A program made the position numbers and the translations under genes. From positions 1,544 to 34,002 of the forward strand of contig DJVQ01000034.1 of NCBI GenBank assembly GCA_002441265.1: a stretch of DNA of 32,459 bases, in the 5' to 3' direction. Under the pieces are notes generated by a model. The model did not search any database and was not told where the DNA came from. It worked only from the letters and a program-made list of their open reading frames with translations. Below are positions 7,892 through 17,115 of the stretch, in pieces (position 1 is the stretch's first letter; each line of letters starts with the position of its first letter). Origin of the DNA: Syntrophaceae bacterium UBA6252. GTDB taxonomy: Bacteria; Desulfobacterota; Syntrophia; Syntrophales; UBA6807.

Positions 7892-9082
7892 ATGAAGGCA
7901 TCTCTTGTCCTGAAACCGGGACGGGAAAAATCGATCCTGCGCCGCCACCCATGGGTTTTCTCGGGGGCCGTGAGAGAAGTCCGGGGAAACCCGGAACCGG
8001 GGGGAACCGTGGAGATTCTCGGAAGCGGCGGGGAATGGCTCGGCCTGGGCGCCTGCTCCCCCCATTCCCAGATCACCGCCCGCCTGTGGACCACCGAACC
8101 GGGCGAGAGGATCGACCGGGACTTCTTCCACCGGCGCCTCTCCGGGGCCCTGGCCCTCCGGAGGGCCCTCCCCTGCCTCGGGGACCGGACGGCATGGCGC
8201 CTCGTGAACGCCGAATCGGACGGACTTCCGGGAATCATCGTCGACTGGTACGAACCCTTTCTCGTCTGCCAGTTCCTCTCCGCGGGGGCCGAATTCTTCC
8301 GGGACACCCTTATCGATTGCCTCATGGATATTATGCCATGTAACGGAATATACGAACGATCCGACTCGGACGCCAGGCTCAGGGAAGGCCTGCCCAAAAG
8401 AAAGGGCCCTCTCCGGGGAGAAGGACCCTCCGGCCCCGTTCCGATCGTGGAAGGCCCCTGCCGGTTCCTGGCCGACATCGAGGAAGGGCAAAAAACGGGC
8501 TTTTATCTCGATCAGGGGGAAAACCGCCGGGCATTCCGGGACTTCGTGAAGGACCGCGCCGTCCTGAACGCCTTTTCCTACACCGGGGGGTTTTCCGTGT
8601 GGGCCCTCGCGGGCGGGGCGGCGGCGGTGACCAACGTGGACAGTTCCCTTCCCGCCCTCGAACTGGCCGGACGCCACGGGGACATGAACGGTTTCGGCGG
8701 GTCCCCCATGGAAGCGGTCCGGGGAAACGTCTTTCACGTGCTTCGGGAATTCAGGGACAGGAAGCGGACGTTCGGCGCCATCGTCCTCGACCCGCCCAAG
8801 TTCGCCGAGTCGAAGGGACAGGTGGAACGGGCGGCCAGGGGGTACAAGGACATCAACTTCCTGGCCTTTCAACTGCTGGAGCCGGGAGGGGTGCTCTTCA
8901 CCTTCTCCTGCTCCGAGCACATTTCCCGGGAGCTTTTCCAGAAAATCGTGGCCGACGCCGCCCTCGACGCGGGAAGGAGGGCAAGGATCCTCCATTTCCT
9001 CACCCAGGGGCCGGATCACGTGACAGACCTCTCCTTCCCCGAAGGCCTCTACCTCAAGGGCCTCGCGGTCCGGGCGGACTGA
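7892..9082 (+). CDS. RlmI-like class I SAM-dependent rRNA (cytosine-C5) methyltransferase
   Basis: A 396-residue member of the RlmI/YccW family, which methylates C5 of a cytosine in 23S rRNA (C1962 in E. coli). The N-terminal ~80 residues match a PUA RNA-binding domain (LKPGREKSILRRHPWVFSGA). The Rossmann methyltransferase core follows, with DQGENRRAFRDFV, LNAFSYTGGFSVWAL (SAM-binding motif I), VLDPPKFAESKG (motif IV) and FTFSCSEHIS, which holds the likely catalytic Cys (motif VI). The length is typical. The start has GGAAAGGA upstream. The DMT transporter gene follows 20 nt after the stop, so the two may be one transcript, though no functional tie is evident. Exact target position is inferred from family knowledge. 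Confidence 0.9.
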   Translation: MKASLVLKPGREKSILRRHPWVFSGAVREVRGNPEPGGTVEILGSGGEWLGLGACSPHSQITARLWTTEPGERIDRDFFHRRLSGALALRRALPCLGDRTAWRLVNAESDGLPGIIVDWYEPFLVCQFLSAGAEFFRDTLIDCLMDIMPCNGIYERSDSDARLREGLPKRKGPLRGEGPSGPVPIVEGPCRFLADIEEGQKTGFYLDQGENRRAFRDFVKDRAVLNAFSYTGGFSVWALAGGAAAVTNVDSSLPALELAGRHGDMNGFGGSPMEAVRGNVFHVLREFRDRKRTFGAIVLDPPKFAESKGQVERAARGYKDINFLAFQLLEPGGVLFTFSCSEHISRELFQKIVADAALDAGRRARILHFLTQGPDHVTDLSFPEGLYLKGLAVRAD

Positions 9083-9102
9083 GGGGCGGCCGGGAGGCGG
9101 CG

Positions 9103-9984
9103 ATGGCACCACCGGACCCTCCGGTTTTTTCCTACGGATTCGCCCTCATCTCCCTGGTCCTGCTGGGCATCCAGCGGTTTCTCTACAAGGTGTCCGCGGA
9201 ACTTCGCTGCGACACGGCCCCGGTGACCTTCGCCTTCATGGGCACCGTCACCGCGCTGGCCGTTCTTTCCTTCCTCCTCCGGGGGGCGCCCGTCGAAAAC
9301 GGGTGCTTCCTGCTCATCGTGGGCGCCGTGAACGGCTTTGCCTTCTTCGCGGCGACAACGACCACCATGGAGGCCCTGAAACACCTTCTGGCGGCCGTGG
9401 TCTATCCCGTCGCCCGCCTGAATGTGCTTGTCGTGGTTATCTTTTCCGTCATTTATTTCAAGGACCGCTTCACCCTGCTCCAGGCCGCCGGCATTCTTAC
9501 GGCCGTCGCGGTGATCGCGCTTCTTACCCGGCGCGAGGCGTCCGACACGGGCGGGGAATCGAGAAACCGGAGGAAGGGGTTCGCCTTCCTGGCGGTCTCC
9601 CTCGTTTCCGGGGCCGCCGCGGCGATCTCGAGCAAGTTCGCCGCCGGGGACACGGACCTGTTCGCCTTCATGGCCCTGTCCTACGGGTTCGGGACCCTCC
9701 TCTCCATCCTTCCGGGGGGGGTGTTCCGGCGGACGGGACCTGCGGGGATGCGCCGGCGGTCGCTGGCCCTCGGGTTCGCCATGGGAATCTTCAATTTTGC
9801 GGGATTTTTCAGCTTCCTGAAAGCCCTCCAGGGGGGGCCCCTTTCCCTGGTGGCCCCCATCACGGGGCTTCATTTCGTCGTGTCCATCGTGCTATCGGCG
9901 CTCCTGTTCCGGGAAAGTCTCACCCCGTTCCGGGTCGCCGGCATACTCCTGACGATTGCCGCCGTCTTCCTCCTCCAGTTCTAG
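9103..9984 (+). CDS. DMT-superfamily (EamA) transporter
   Basis: A 293-residue inner-membrane protein with about ten hydrophobic helices arranged as two EamA repeats (roughly residues 10-140 and 160-290). Examples are FALISLVLLGIQRFL at the N-terminus and the final VAGILLTIAAVFLLQF. The family exports or imports small metabolites; the substrate cannot be inferred here. The ATG at 9103 has GGGAGG six bases upstream. The reading frame is open further upstream into the methyltransferase gene, but that is only an overlap in another frame. It is preceded 20 nt away by the rRNA methyltransferase and converges on the aminotransferase gene, with a palindromic repeat between them. Confidence 0.88.
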   Translation: MAPPDPPVFSYGFALISLVLLGIQRFLYKVSAELRCDTAPVTFAFMGTVTALAVLSFLLRGAPVENGCFLLIVGAVNGFAFFAATTTTMEALKHLLAAVVYPVARLNVLVVVIFSVIYFKDRFTLLQAAGILTAVAVIALLTRREASDTGGESRNRRKGFAFLAVSLVSGAAAAISSKFAAGDTDLFAFMALSYGFGTLLSILPGGVFRRTGPAGMRRRSLALGFAMGIFNFAGFFSFLKALQGGPLSLVAPITGLHFVVSIVLSALLFRESLTPFRVAGILLTIAAVFLLQF

Positions 9985-10106
9985 CGGCTTCGTCAAAAGC
10001 CCATATGCCGCGTTGCCCGTCATCCCTCCTCCCTGCGGCGTACAAGCAGGTACGCCTCAGTCGTCGGGATTCGGGCGCCTTGCCTATGGAGCTTTTTACT
10101 TTGCCG
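9985..10106. repeat. Palindromic intergenic repeat, copy A (MITE/REP-like)
   Basis: The left end CGGCTTCGTCAAAAGCC is matched by the complement of the right end (CGGCAAAGTAAAAAGCT), giving imperfect terminal inverted repeats around a ~122-bp element. The inner arms are also partly complementary (CCATATGCC against GCCTATGG). It starts immediately after the transporter stop and fills the gap to the convergent aminotransferase gene, where it could serve as a two-way terminator. A shorter copy begins near 11334. Confidence 0.65.
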
Positions 10107-10125
10107 CCCCTTCCCCCCTCCCCTC

Positions 10126-11313
10126 TCAGGCCCCGGTCGCCTCCTTCAGGGCTTCGGCGAATCCGGGAAGGGAACGGACGATGGTGGCGTCGTCGGTGCA
10201 GTAGGCGATCCGGATGTGGCCGGACCTCCCGAAGGCGCTCCCGGGAACGGCCAGGATGTTTCTTTTCTGCAGGATCCTGACGAACTCCAGGTCGTCCGGG
10301 ATGGGGGTCCGGGGGAACAGGTAGAAGGCCCCGTCCGGTTTCTCGAACCGGTACCCCGCCGCGGCGAGGCCGTCGCACAGGAGATCCCGCTTTCGCCGGT
10401 ACTCGGCAACGTTCACGCCGACCCCGTGGATCTTCGCGATGACCCGCTGCATGAGGGCCGGGGCGTTGACATACCCGAGGATGCGGTTGCACAGGACGAG
10501 GGCGTCCATGACCTTCCGGAAATCGGTCATGCCGGGGTGGACGGCGAGGAAACCGATCCGCTCCCCGGGAATGGAGATGCTCTTGGAGTAGGACGTGGCG
10601 ATGACGCTGTTTTCATAGGCGGGAAACACGCTCGGAACGTGGATCTTGTCATAGACGATCTCCCGGTAGGGTTCGTCCGACAGGAGGTAGACGATCTTCC
10701 CGTATTCCCTGCTCTTTTTCCGGAGAATGTCGCCCAGGGCGGCGATGGATTTTCCGTCGTAGATCTTTCCCGTGGGATTGTTGGGATAATTGATGAGGAC
10801 GGCCTTGGTCCTTTCCGTGAGGGCCCCCTCCAGCGCGTCCAGGTCGAGGGAGAAATCCTCCCGGGTCTCCACGGTCTTCGTAACCCCGCCGTGGTTGTCC
10901 ACGTAAAACCGGTATTCCACGAAAAAGGGAGCGGGAATGAGGACTTCGTCGCCGGGATCGAGAAGGGTCTTCAACACCACGTTCAGGGCCCCGCCGGCGC
11001 CGCAGGTCATGACGATGTGGTCCGCCGTGAGATCGGGGGAATGCTCCTTCGCCAGGGCCTTCGCCACCGCCGACCGCGTCTCGATAAATCCCGCGTTGGG
11101 CATGTAGCCGTGGAGACCCTCCGCCTCCTCCTTCGCCGCCTCGACGAGGGCGTGGCGGAACGCCGCCGGGGGTTTGAGGTTCGGGTTGCCCAGGCTGAAA
11201 TCATACACGTTTTCGGCACCGTACTTCTTCTTCCTCTCGATCCCTTCCTCGAACATCCGGCGGATGAGCGACGACTGGGAAACAAATCCCTCGATCTTCC
11301 TGGAAATCGCCAT
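10126..11313 (-). CDS. PLP-dependent class I/II aminotransferase (aspartate aminotransferase-like)
   Basis: A 395-residue fold-type I aminotransferase, which transfers amino groups between an amino acid and a 2-oxoacid. Visible landmarks are NYPNNPTGKI (substrate/PLP region), LLSDEPYREI (the Asp that contacts the PLP ring nitrogen), SYSKSISIPGERIG (with the Schiff-base Lys) and HIRIAYC near the C-terminus, which holds the substrate-carboxylate Arg. The N-terminal VYDFSLGNPNLKPP is typical of the subgroup annotated as pyridoxal phosphate-dependent aminotransferase. The actual amino-acid substrate is uncertain. Repeat copies lie at both ends of the gene, and the 91-nt upstream gap separates it from the UPF0280 gene, so it may or may not share the dnaE transcript. 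Confidence 0.9.
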   Translation of the reverse strand: MAISRKIEGFVSQSSLIRRMFEEGIERKKKYGAENVYDFSLGNPNLKPPAAFRHALVEAAKEEAEGLHGYMPNAGFIETRSAVAKALAKEHSPDLTADHIVMTCGAGGALNVVLKTLLDPGDEVLIPAPFFVEYRFYVDNHGGVTKTVETREDFSLDLDALEGALTERTKAVLINYPNNPTGKIYDGKSIAALGDILRKKSREYGKIVYLLSDEPYREIVYDKIHVPSVFPAYENSVIATSYSKSISIPGERIGFLAVHPGMTDFRKVMDALVLCNRILGYVNAPALMQRVIAKIHGVGVNVAEYRRKRDLLCDGLAAAGYRFEKPDGAFYLFPRTPIPDDLEFVRILQKRNILAVPGSAFGRSGHIRIAYCTDDATIVRSLPGFAEALKEATGA

Positions 11314-11333
11314 GATCTCTCTTCTCCTTCAGT

Positions 11334-11404
11334 GACGGCTTCGTAAAAGTCCCTGCGCCGCGCTGCCCTTCATCCTCCGTCCCCGCGGCGCAGCGGCAAC
11401 GCCT
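11334..11404. repeat. Palindromic intergenic repeat, copy B (shorter)
   Basis: GACGGCTTCGTAAAAGTCC followed by GCCGCGCTGCCCTTCATCC matches the left half of copy A at 9985 in the same orientation. The right terminal repeat is missing. It occupies nearly all of the gap between the aminotransferase start and the UPF0280 stop at 11405. Confidence 0.6.
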
Positions 11405-12133
11405 TTAACCCGAAAATCCTGCCAGTTCGATATCCCCCCACGCGCCGAGCCGGTCGCCGAAAATGACGATGATGCCGGCAACCCCGGGGATGTCCCCCCC
11501 CCACTCCAGTGCCCCGGGGATGTCCTCCTTCCTCACGATCCGGTTGCACACCGCCGTGGCGGCGGCGTCGGCCAGCGCCGCCGACGGCGCGGTGACGCAC
11601 ACGGCGTCCGCCTTTCCGAAACTGATGGAGTGTCCCACGGTCCCCGAGGACGTGCACACGCCCAGCGGGGTCTGCCCGGCCCGGATCCTCAGCGCCACCT
11701 TCTCGTTCAGGGGGGACCGGGGGCCCGCGAAGATCCCCACGGAGGTCTCCCCCTCGTCGATCCGAAGGAAGATGTCCCCCCCGTTCTCCACGATCACGCT
11801 GCGGGAACGCTGCAGGAGGTCCCGTCCCACCGCCTCGGCGATGGCGCCCGCCACCGCCGCCATGGGCCCCACGCCCGCGGCCGCGGACCCGCGGAGCATT
11901 TCCCGGATGAGGACCGGCGCCAGGGGGTCCTCCCCGATGGGTTCGAGGGCAGTGAGGAACTCCGGCCGGAGCCGGATGTACTCCTCGACAACCGACCGCC
12001 ACCGCAGAACGGAGCGGCAGGCCTCCTCCCGGTCCTCCCGGTCCGCCCGGATCAGGAGATCCGTTTCCTTCACCTGCACCTGAAACGTGGCCAGGTCCCG
12101 CCGGTACGGCCGGTTCCGGTACACCCGTTCCAC
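11405..12133 (-). CDS. UPF0280 family protein (ApbE-related)
   Basis: A 242-residue protein of the UPF0280 family, distantly related to the FAD-binding flavin transferase ApbE. It shows the family features GVGPMAAVAGAIAE, ENGGDIFL and SSGTVGHSISFGKADAV, followed by an Ala-rich stretch and a hydrophobic C-terminus. No signal peptide is present, so it should be cytoplasmic. Its function is not established; members are common in methanogens, syntrophs and sulfate reducers. The start is a GTG at 12133 with GGGGGAG upstream. It lies 12 nt after the dnaE stop, so it is almost certainly co-transcribed with dnaE. Confidence 0.85.
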   Translation of the reverse strand: MERVYRNRPYRRDLATFQVQVKETDLLIRADREDREEACRSVLRWRSVVEEYIRLRPEFLTALEPIGEDPLAPVLIREMLRGSAAAGVGPMAAVAGAIAEAVGRDLLQRSRSVIVENGGDIFLRIDEGETSVGIFAGPRSPLNEKVALRIRAGQTPLGVCTSSGTVGHSISFGKADAVCVTAPSAALADAAATAVCNRIVRKEDIPGALEWGGDIPGVAGIIVIFGDRLGAWGDIELAGFSG

Positions 12134-12145
12134 CGTCTCCCCCGC

Positions 12146-15100
12146 TCAGGAAATGCGGGTCGATCCGGCGCCGAGAAGGAACTCCCCTTCCCTGCGGATC
12201 TCCTCGCAGATCCGGACGCCGTATCGCTCCCCCAGGGAAACCACCGTCTCGGACCGGCCGGGATGGACCAGATGGAGAAAGGCCTTGTGCTTCCCCGGAA
12301 ACTTCCGGCACAGGGCGGCCAGGGAGATCAGGATCCCCTCCTCGAGGGAGGTCACGTCGGCGGTGAAATGGACGGACGTGTAGGATTTTCCGATGGCTTC
12401 CTCGAGGGGGGCGATCTCGGTGGCCTTCACCTTCACGCTTTCCTCCGACGCGTCCACCGTTCCCGTCACGAGCAGGGGATCGTCGCCCTGGAGAAGGTCC
12501 ACGCTCTTCCGGAACAGCTCGGGGAACACGATGACCGTGAAATTCCCTTTCCGGTCCTCCATGGTGGCATAGGCCATGGTTTCCTTTTTCTTCGTGGACA
12601 CCTGGCGGATATGGCTGACGATCCCGGCAAGGGCGACGTCCGACTCGTCGGGCCTTCCGGCCAGCCCCTCCGAATCGCAGTCCGCCAGCACCCGGTAACG
12701 GTCGCCGAAACGGTCCATGGGATGGCCGGTCACGTAGAACCCGAGCATCTCCTTCTCGAACAGGAGCTGGCTCCGGGAATCCCAGGGGGGCACGTCGGGA
12801 ATTTCGGGCTCGGGCTCCGCCGTTTCCGGGCCCAGGTCGAACAGGCTCATCTGGCGGCTCGCCTTCGCCCGCAGCCGCCGCTGGACCGTCTCCACCACCC
12901 GTTCGCAGCCCTCGAACAGCCGGGCCCGGTTCCTTTCCAGGCCGTCGAAGGCCCCGCACTTGATCAGGCTTTCCAGGACCTTCCGGTTCACCCGGCGGAA
13001 GTCGAGGCGGCAGCAGAAATCGTAGAACGACGTGAAGGGGCCCTCGTCCCGGGCCTCCAGGATGGCGTCCACCGCCCCTTCGCCCACGTTCTTCACCGCC
13101 GTCAGGCCGAACCGGATGCGGTCCCCGTGCACGGAGAAGTCCCGGTCCGATTCGTTGATCCCCGGCGGCAGGACCTCGATCCCCATCTCCCGGCAAGACG
13201 CGATGTACTTGATGATGTTGTCCCGGTTGTTCTTCTCGCTGGTGAGAAGGGCCGCCATGAACTCCACCGGGTAGTGGGCCTTGAGATAGGCCGTCTGGTA
13301 GGAGATGACCGCGTAGGCCGTGCCGTGGGACTTGTTGAAGCCGTACCCCGCGAACGTCTCCATCTGGCCCCAGATCCGTTCCGCCGCCTCGGCGGAAATC
13401 CCGTTCTTCCTCGCCCCCTCGAGGAAATGGGGCTTCTCCTTCTCCATCTCCTCCGGCTTCTTCTTGCTCATGAGGCGGCGCAGCGTGTCCGCCTCGGCGA
13501 GGGTGTAGTTCCCCACGCGGCTCGCGATCTGCATGACCTGTTCCTGGTAGAGGATGACCCCGTAGGTCTCCTCCAGGACGTCGGCCAGGGCCGGGTGGTC
13601 GTAGGCGATCTCCTTCCTCCCCTGCTTCCGGGCGATGAAATCGGGCACCATGTTCATGGGCCCGGGCCGGTACAGGGAGATGAGGGCGATCACGTCCTCC
13701 AGGCAGTCGGGCCTCATGTTGACCAGGATGTCCTTCATGCCCGAGCTTTCCAGCTGGAAGACCCCGTCCGTCTGGCCGCGGCACAGGAGCTGGTAGGTCT
13801 TCTCGTCCTTCAGGGGCAGGGCGGCCATGTCGATCTCCATCCCCCGCCCTTCCCGGATGAAGTCCAGGGTCTTCCGGATGATGGTGAGCGTCCGCAGCCC
13901 CAGAAAATCGAACTTGGTGAGGCCCACGCTCTGGAGATCGTTCATGGAGTACTGGGTCATGACGTCCCCGCCCGTGGTCCTGCACAGGGGGACCCGCTCC
14001 ACCAGGGGCCGGTCCGAGATGACCACGCCGGCGGCGTGGGTCGACGCGTGGCGGGACAGCCCCTCCAGGGTGAGGGAAAGGTCGATGAGCTTCTTCACGC
14101 GCGGGTCCTTGTCCCGCTCCTCCCGGAGCCGGATTTCCCCGTCGATGGCGTCCTGAAGCTTGATGTTCAGCGTCCCGGGGATCATCTTGGCGATCCGGTC
14201 CACCTCCCCGTAGGACATGTTGAGGGCTCTTCCCACGTCCCGCACCACCCCCCGGGCCTGCATCTTTCCGAAGGTGATGATCTGGGCCACGTGGTCGTGG
14301 CCGTATTTCTCCTGGACGTACCGGATGACGCTTTCCCGGCCCTCCATGTCGAAATCGATGTCGATGTCGGGCATGCTCTTCCGGCTCGGGTTCAGGAAGC
14401 GCTCGAAGAACAGGGCGTATCGGATGGGGTCGATGCTGGTGATCCCCAGGGCGTAAGCCACGAGGCTCCCCGCCGCGGAGCCGCGCCCGGGCCCCACGGG
14501 GATTCCCTCCTTCTTGGCGTAGTTCACGAAATCGGAGACGATGAGGAAATACCCGGGGAACCCCATGTCCCGGATGATTTCCAGCTCCGACTGGAGACGC
14601 TTTTCATAGACCTCCCGGACTTCCGGCCCTTTTTCCCGGACGAGGGGGTCGAGGATCCTTTCGAGGCCCTCCCGGGCGAGCCGGGCGAGATAGGCGTCGG
14701 CCGTGAATTCCCGGTCGAGCTCGAAGCGGGGGAGGTAGTTCTCGTCGAACTTGAAGGAGAAATTGCACCGTTCGGCGATGCGGACGGCGTTTTCCAGCGC
14801 CTCGGGGCAATACTGGAACTGCTCCTCCATCTCCTCGGGGGATTTGAAGTAGAACTCGTCCGTCTGGAAGCGCATCCGGCCGGGGTCCTCGATGGTCTTT
14901 CCCGTCTGGATGCACAGGAGGATCTCGTGGGCCTCCGCGTCCTTCCGCCGCAGGTAATGGCAGTCGTTGGTGGCCACGAGGGGGATGTCGAGTTCCTTCC
15001 CCAGGGCGATGAGTTCCCCGTTCACCTCCTTCTGTTCCTGAAGGCCGTTCTCCATGATCTCCAGAAAGAAGTTCTCCGGTCCGACCATGTCGCGGTATTC

Positions 15101-15589
15101 CAGGGCGGCCTGCTTCGCCCCCTCCCGGTCGCCCCTCCGGAGGCGCCAAGGGATCTCCCCCTGGAGGCAGGCGCTCAGGAAGATGAGGCCCCCCGTGTGA
15201 AGACGGAGGAGTTCCTTGTCCACCCGGGGACGGTAGTAGAATCCCTCGAGAAATGCCGTCGAGGTCAGTTTCGTGAGGTTCCGGTACCCCTCGGCATTCT
15301 TCACGAGGACGGTGAGATGATGGGCGATTTCCTCCTCCCGGCCCTGCTCCTTGTCGGTCCGGCTTCCGGGGGCCACGTAGAGTTCGCAGCCGATGATGGG
15401 CTTCACGCCGTATTTGTAGGCCTTCTGATAGAACTCGACGGCCCCGTAAACGTTCCCGTGGTCCGTCACGGCCACGGCGGGCATCTTGAACTCCCGGGCG
15501 GCCTGGAGGAGCTCGTCGATCCGGATGGCCCCGTCGAGCAGGCTGTACTGGCTGTGAAGATGAAGATGTACGAAAGAGGCGTGCTTCAT
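12146..15589 (-). CDS. dnaE: DNA polymerase III alpha subunit (DnaE)
   Basis: The catalytic subunit of the replicative polymerase, 1147 residues, a normal length for DnaE1. The N-terminal PHP domain begins HLHLHSQYSLLDGAI and keeps its metal-binding His residues. The palm motifs are GPGRGSAAGSLVAYAL and MPDIDIDF, the latter with the catalytic Asp pair. The fingers region holds YQEQVMQIA and FNKSHGTAYA. The C-terminus has the tandem helix-hairpin-helix (VGEGAVDAILEAR) and OB-fold (VALAGIVSHIRQVSTKKKETMAYATMEDR split across segments). It follows guaB by 8 nt and precedes the UPF0280 gene by 12 nt, a tight operon. Very long reading frames on the opposite strand here are shadows caused by high GC. 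Confidence 0.98.
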   Translation of the reverse strand: MKHASFVHLHLHSQYSLLDGAIRIDELLQAAREFKMPAVAVTDHGNVYGAVEFYQKAYKYGVKPIIGCELYVAPGSRTDKEQGREEEIAHHLTVLVKNAEGYRNLTKLTSTAFLEGFYYRPRVDKELLRLHTGGLIFLSACLQGEIPWRLRRGDREGAKQAALEYRDMVGPENFFLEIMENGLQEQKEVNGELIALGKELDIPLVATNDCHYLRRKDAEAHEILLCIQTGKTIEDPGRMRFQTDEFYFKSPEEMEEQFQYCPEALENAVRIAERCNFSFKFDENYLPRFELDREFTADAYLARLAREGLERILDPLVREKGPEVREVYEKRLQSELEIIRDMGFPGYFLIVSDFVNYAKKEGIPVGPGRGSAAGSLVAYALGITSIDPIRYALFFERFLNPSRKSMPDIDIDFDMEGRESVIRYVQEKYGHDHVAQIITFGKMQARGVVRDVGRALNMSYGEVDRIAKMIPGTLNIKLQDAIDGEIRLREERDKDPRVKKLIDLSLTLEGLSRHASTHAAGVVISDRPLVERVPLCRTTGGDVMTQYSMNDLQSVGLTKFDFLGLRTLTIIRKTLDFIREGRGMEIDMAALPLKDEKTYQLLCRGQTDGVFQLESSGMKDILVNMRPDCLEDVIALISLYRPGPMNMVPDFIARKQGRKEIAYDHPALADVLEETYGVILYQEQVMQIASRVGNYTLAEADTLRRLMSKKKPEEMEKEKPHFLEGARKNGISAEAAERIWGQMETFAGYGFNKSHGTAYAVISYQTAYLKAHYPVEFMAALLTSEKNNRDNIIKYIASCREMGIEVLPPGINESDRDFSVHGDRIRFGLTAVKNVGEGAVDAILEARDEGPFTSFYDFCCRLDFRRVNRKVLESLIKCGAFDGLERNRARLFEGCERVVETVQRRLRAKASRQMSLFDLGPETAEPEPEIPDVPPWDSRSQLLFEKEMLGFYVTGHPMDRFGDRYRVLADCDSEGLAGRPDESDVALAGIVSHIRQVSTKKKETMAYATMEDRKGNFTVIVFPELFRKSVDLLQGDDPLLVTGTVDASEESVKVKATEIAPLEEAIGKSYTSVHFTADVTSLEEGILISLAALCRKFPGKHKAFLHLVHPGRSETVVSLGERYGVRICEEIRREGEFLLGAGSTRIS

Positions 15590-15597
15590 GGTCTGTT

Positions 15598-17058
15598 TCA
15601 GTCGAGCCAGTAGTTGGGGGCTTCCTTGGTGATGATCACGTCATGGACGTGGCTTTCCCTGAGCCCCGCCGAGGTGATCCGGATGAACCGGGCGTTTTTC
15701 CTCAGGTCCCCGATGGTCCTGCTTCCCGTGTACCCCATACCCGCCTTGAGGCCGCCGATGAGCTGGTAAACGCTCGCCGAGAGGCTTCCCCGGAAGGGAA
15801 CCCGTCCCTCGATCCCCTCGGGAACGAGTTTGAGGGGTCCTTCCATTTCGTCCTGGAAATACCGGTCCCGGCTTCCCCCCTTCATGGCCTCCAGGGACCC
15901 CATGCCCCGGTAGACCTTGTAGCTCCTCCCCTGGAAGAAGATGGTCTCCCCGGGACTCTCCTCGGTGCCCGCGAAGAGCCCCCCGATCATGATCGAATGG
16001 GCGCCCGCGCCCAGGGCCTTCACGATGTCGCCGGAATACTTGATGCCCCCGTCCGCCACCACCGGGATCCCGTGCCGCTCGGCGGTCCGCACACAGTCCC
16101 GGATGGCCGACATCTGGGGCACCCCCACGCCGGCGATGATCCGGGTCGTGCAGATCGAGCCGGGCCCGACGCCCACCTTGATGGCGTCCACGCCCGCCCG
16201 GATGAGCGCCTCGGCGCCCTCGGCGGTGGCCACGTTCCCCGCGATGAGCTCGCATCCCGGAAAGTTGGCCTTGGTGTCCCGGATCGCGTCGATCACGTTG
16301 GCCGAATGGCCGTGGGACGTGTCGATGATAATGACGTCCGCCCCCGCCGCGAGCAGGGCGGCGACCCGCTCCTCCCGGTCCAGGATCCCCACGGCGGCGC
16401 CGACCCGCAGCCTCCCCAGGGCGTCCTTGCAGGCCTTGGGATACTTCCGGATCTTCTCGATGTCCTTGATGGTGATGAGCCCTTTCAGATTGTATTCGTC
16501 GTCCACGACGAGGAGCTTTTCGATCCTGTGCCTGTGGAGCAGCTTCTTCGATTCCTCGAGGCTGATGTCCGCCGACACGGTGACGAGGTTCTCCCGGGTC
16601 ATCACGTTCGACACGGGCTGGTCGATGTCCGTTTCGAAGCGCAGGTCCCGGTTCGTCAGGATCCCCACGAGCTTCTTGTTCTTCACCACGGGGACGCCGG
16701 AAATCCGGTACTTGCTCATCAGGTCCAGGGCCTCCCGCACCCTCTGCTCCGGCGCGACGGTGATGGGATCCACGATCATGCCGCTTTCCGATTTCTTCAC
16801 CTTGTCCACTTCAAGGACCTGGCTCCGGATGGGCATGTTCCGGTGGATGATCCCGATTCCCCCCTCCTGGGCCATGCAGATCGCCGTCCGGGACTCGGTC
16901 ACCGTGTCCATGGCGGCGCTGACCAGGGGAATGTTGATGGGGATCTTATTCGTCAGGATGGTGGACGTGTCCACATCCTTGGGCATGATCCGGGACTCGG
17001 CGGGCATGATGAGAAGGTCGTCGAAGGTAAGACCTTCCTTCACTTCATCTTCCAGCAT
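15598..17058 (-). CDS. guaB: IMP dehydrogenase (GuaB)
   Basis: Oxidises IMP to XMP with NAD+, the committed step of GMP synthesis. The 486-residue protein has the split TIM barrel. It begins LTFDDLLIMPAESRI, then comes a pair of CBS domains at about residues 93-205, and the barrel resumes. The catalytic loop is GVGPGSICTTRI with Cys303. SHGHS, VADGGIKYSGD and YRGMGSLEAM are the expected substrate-binding elements. The start has GGAGGTG upstream. It sits between the DUF1285 gene and dnaE, with an 8-nt gap to dnaE, so nucleotide supply and replication genes are probably co-expressed. Confidence 0.98.
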   Translation of the reverse strand: MLEDEVKEGLTFDDLLIMPAESRIMPKDVDTSTILTNKIPINIPLVSAAMDTVTESRTAICMAQEGGIGIIHRNMPIRSQVLEVDKVKKSESGMIVDPITVAPEQRVREALDLMSKYRISGVPVVKNKKLVGILTNRDLRFETDIDQPVSNVMTRENLVTVSADISLEESKKLLHRHRIEKLLVVDDEYNLKGLITIKDIEKIRKYPKACKDALGRLRVGAAVGILDREERVAALLAAGADVIIIDTSHGHSANVIDAIRDTKANFPGCELIAGNVATAEGAEALIRAGVDAIKVGVGPGSICTTRIIAGVGVPQMSAIRDCVRTAERHGIPVVADGGIKYSGDIVKALGAGAHSIMIGGLFAGTEESPGETIFFQGRSYKVYRGMGSLEAMKGGSRDRYFQDEMEGPLKLVPEGIEGRVPFRGSLSASVYQLIGGLKAGMGYTGSRTIGDLRKNARFIRITSAGLRESHVHDVIITKEAPNYWLD

Positions 17059-17115
17059 GAAAGCACCTCCATGGCAAAAAAGGGTTGTGAAACGGCTGCG
17101 GGGTTCCGGGAACCC

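Noticed and set aside
11630..15613. 1327-residue plus-strand open frame opposite dnaE
   Set aside because: It is antisense to a clear dnaE, rich in Pro, Gly, His and Arg with no domain signature. High GC keeps stop codons rare on the opposite strand.
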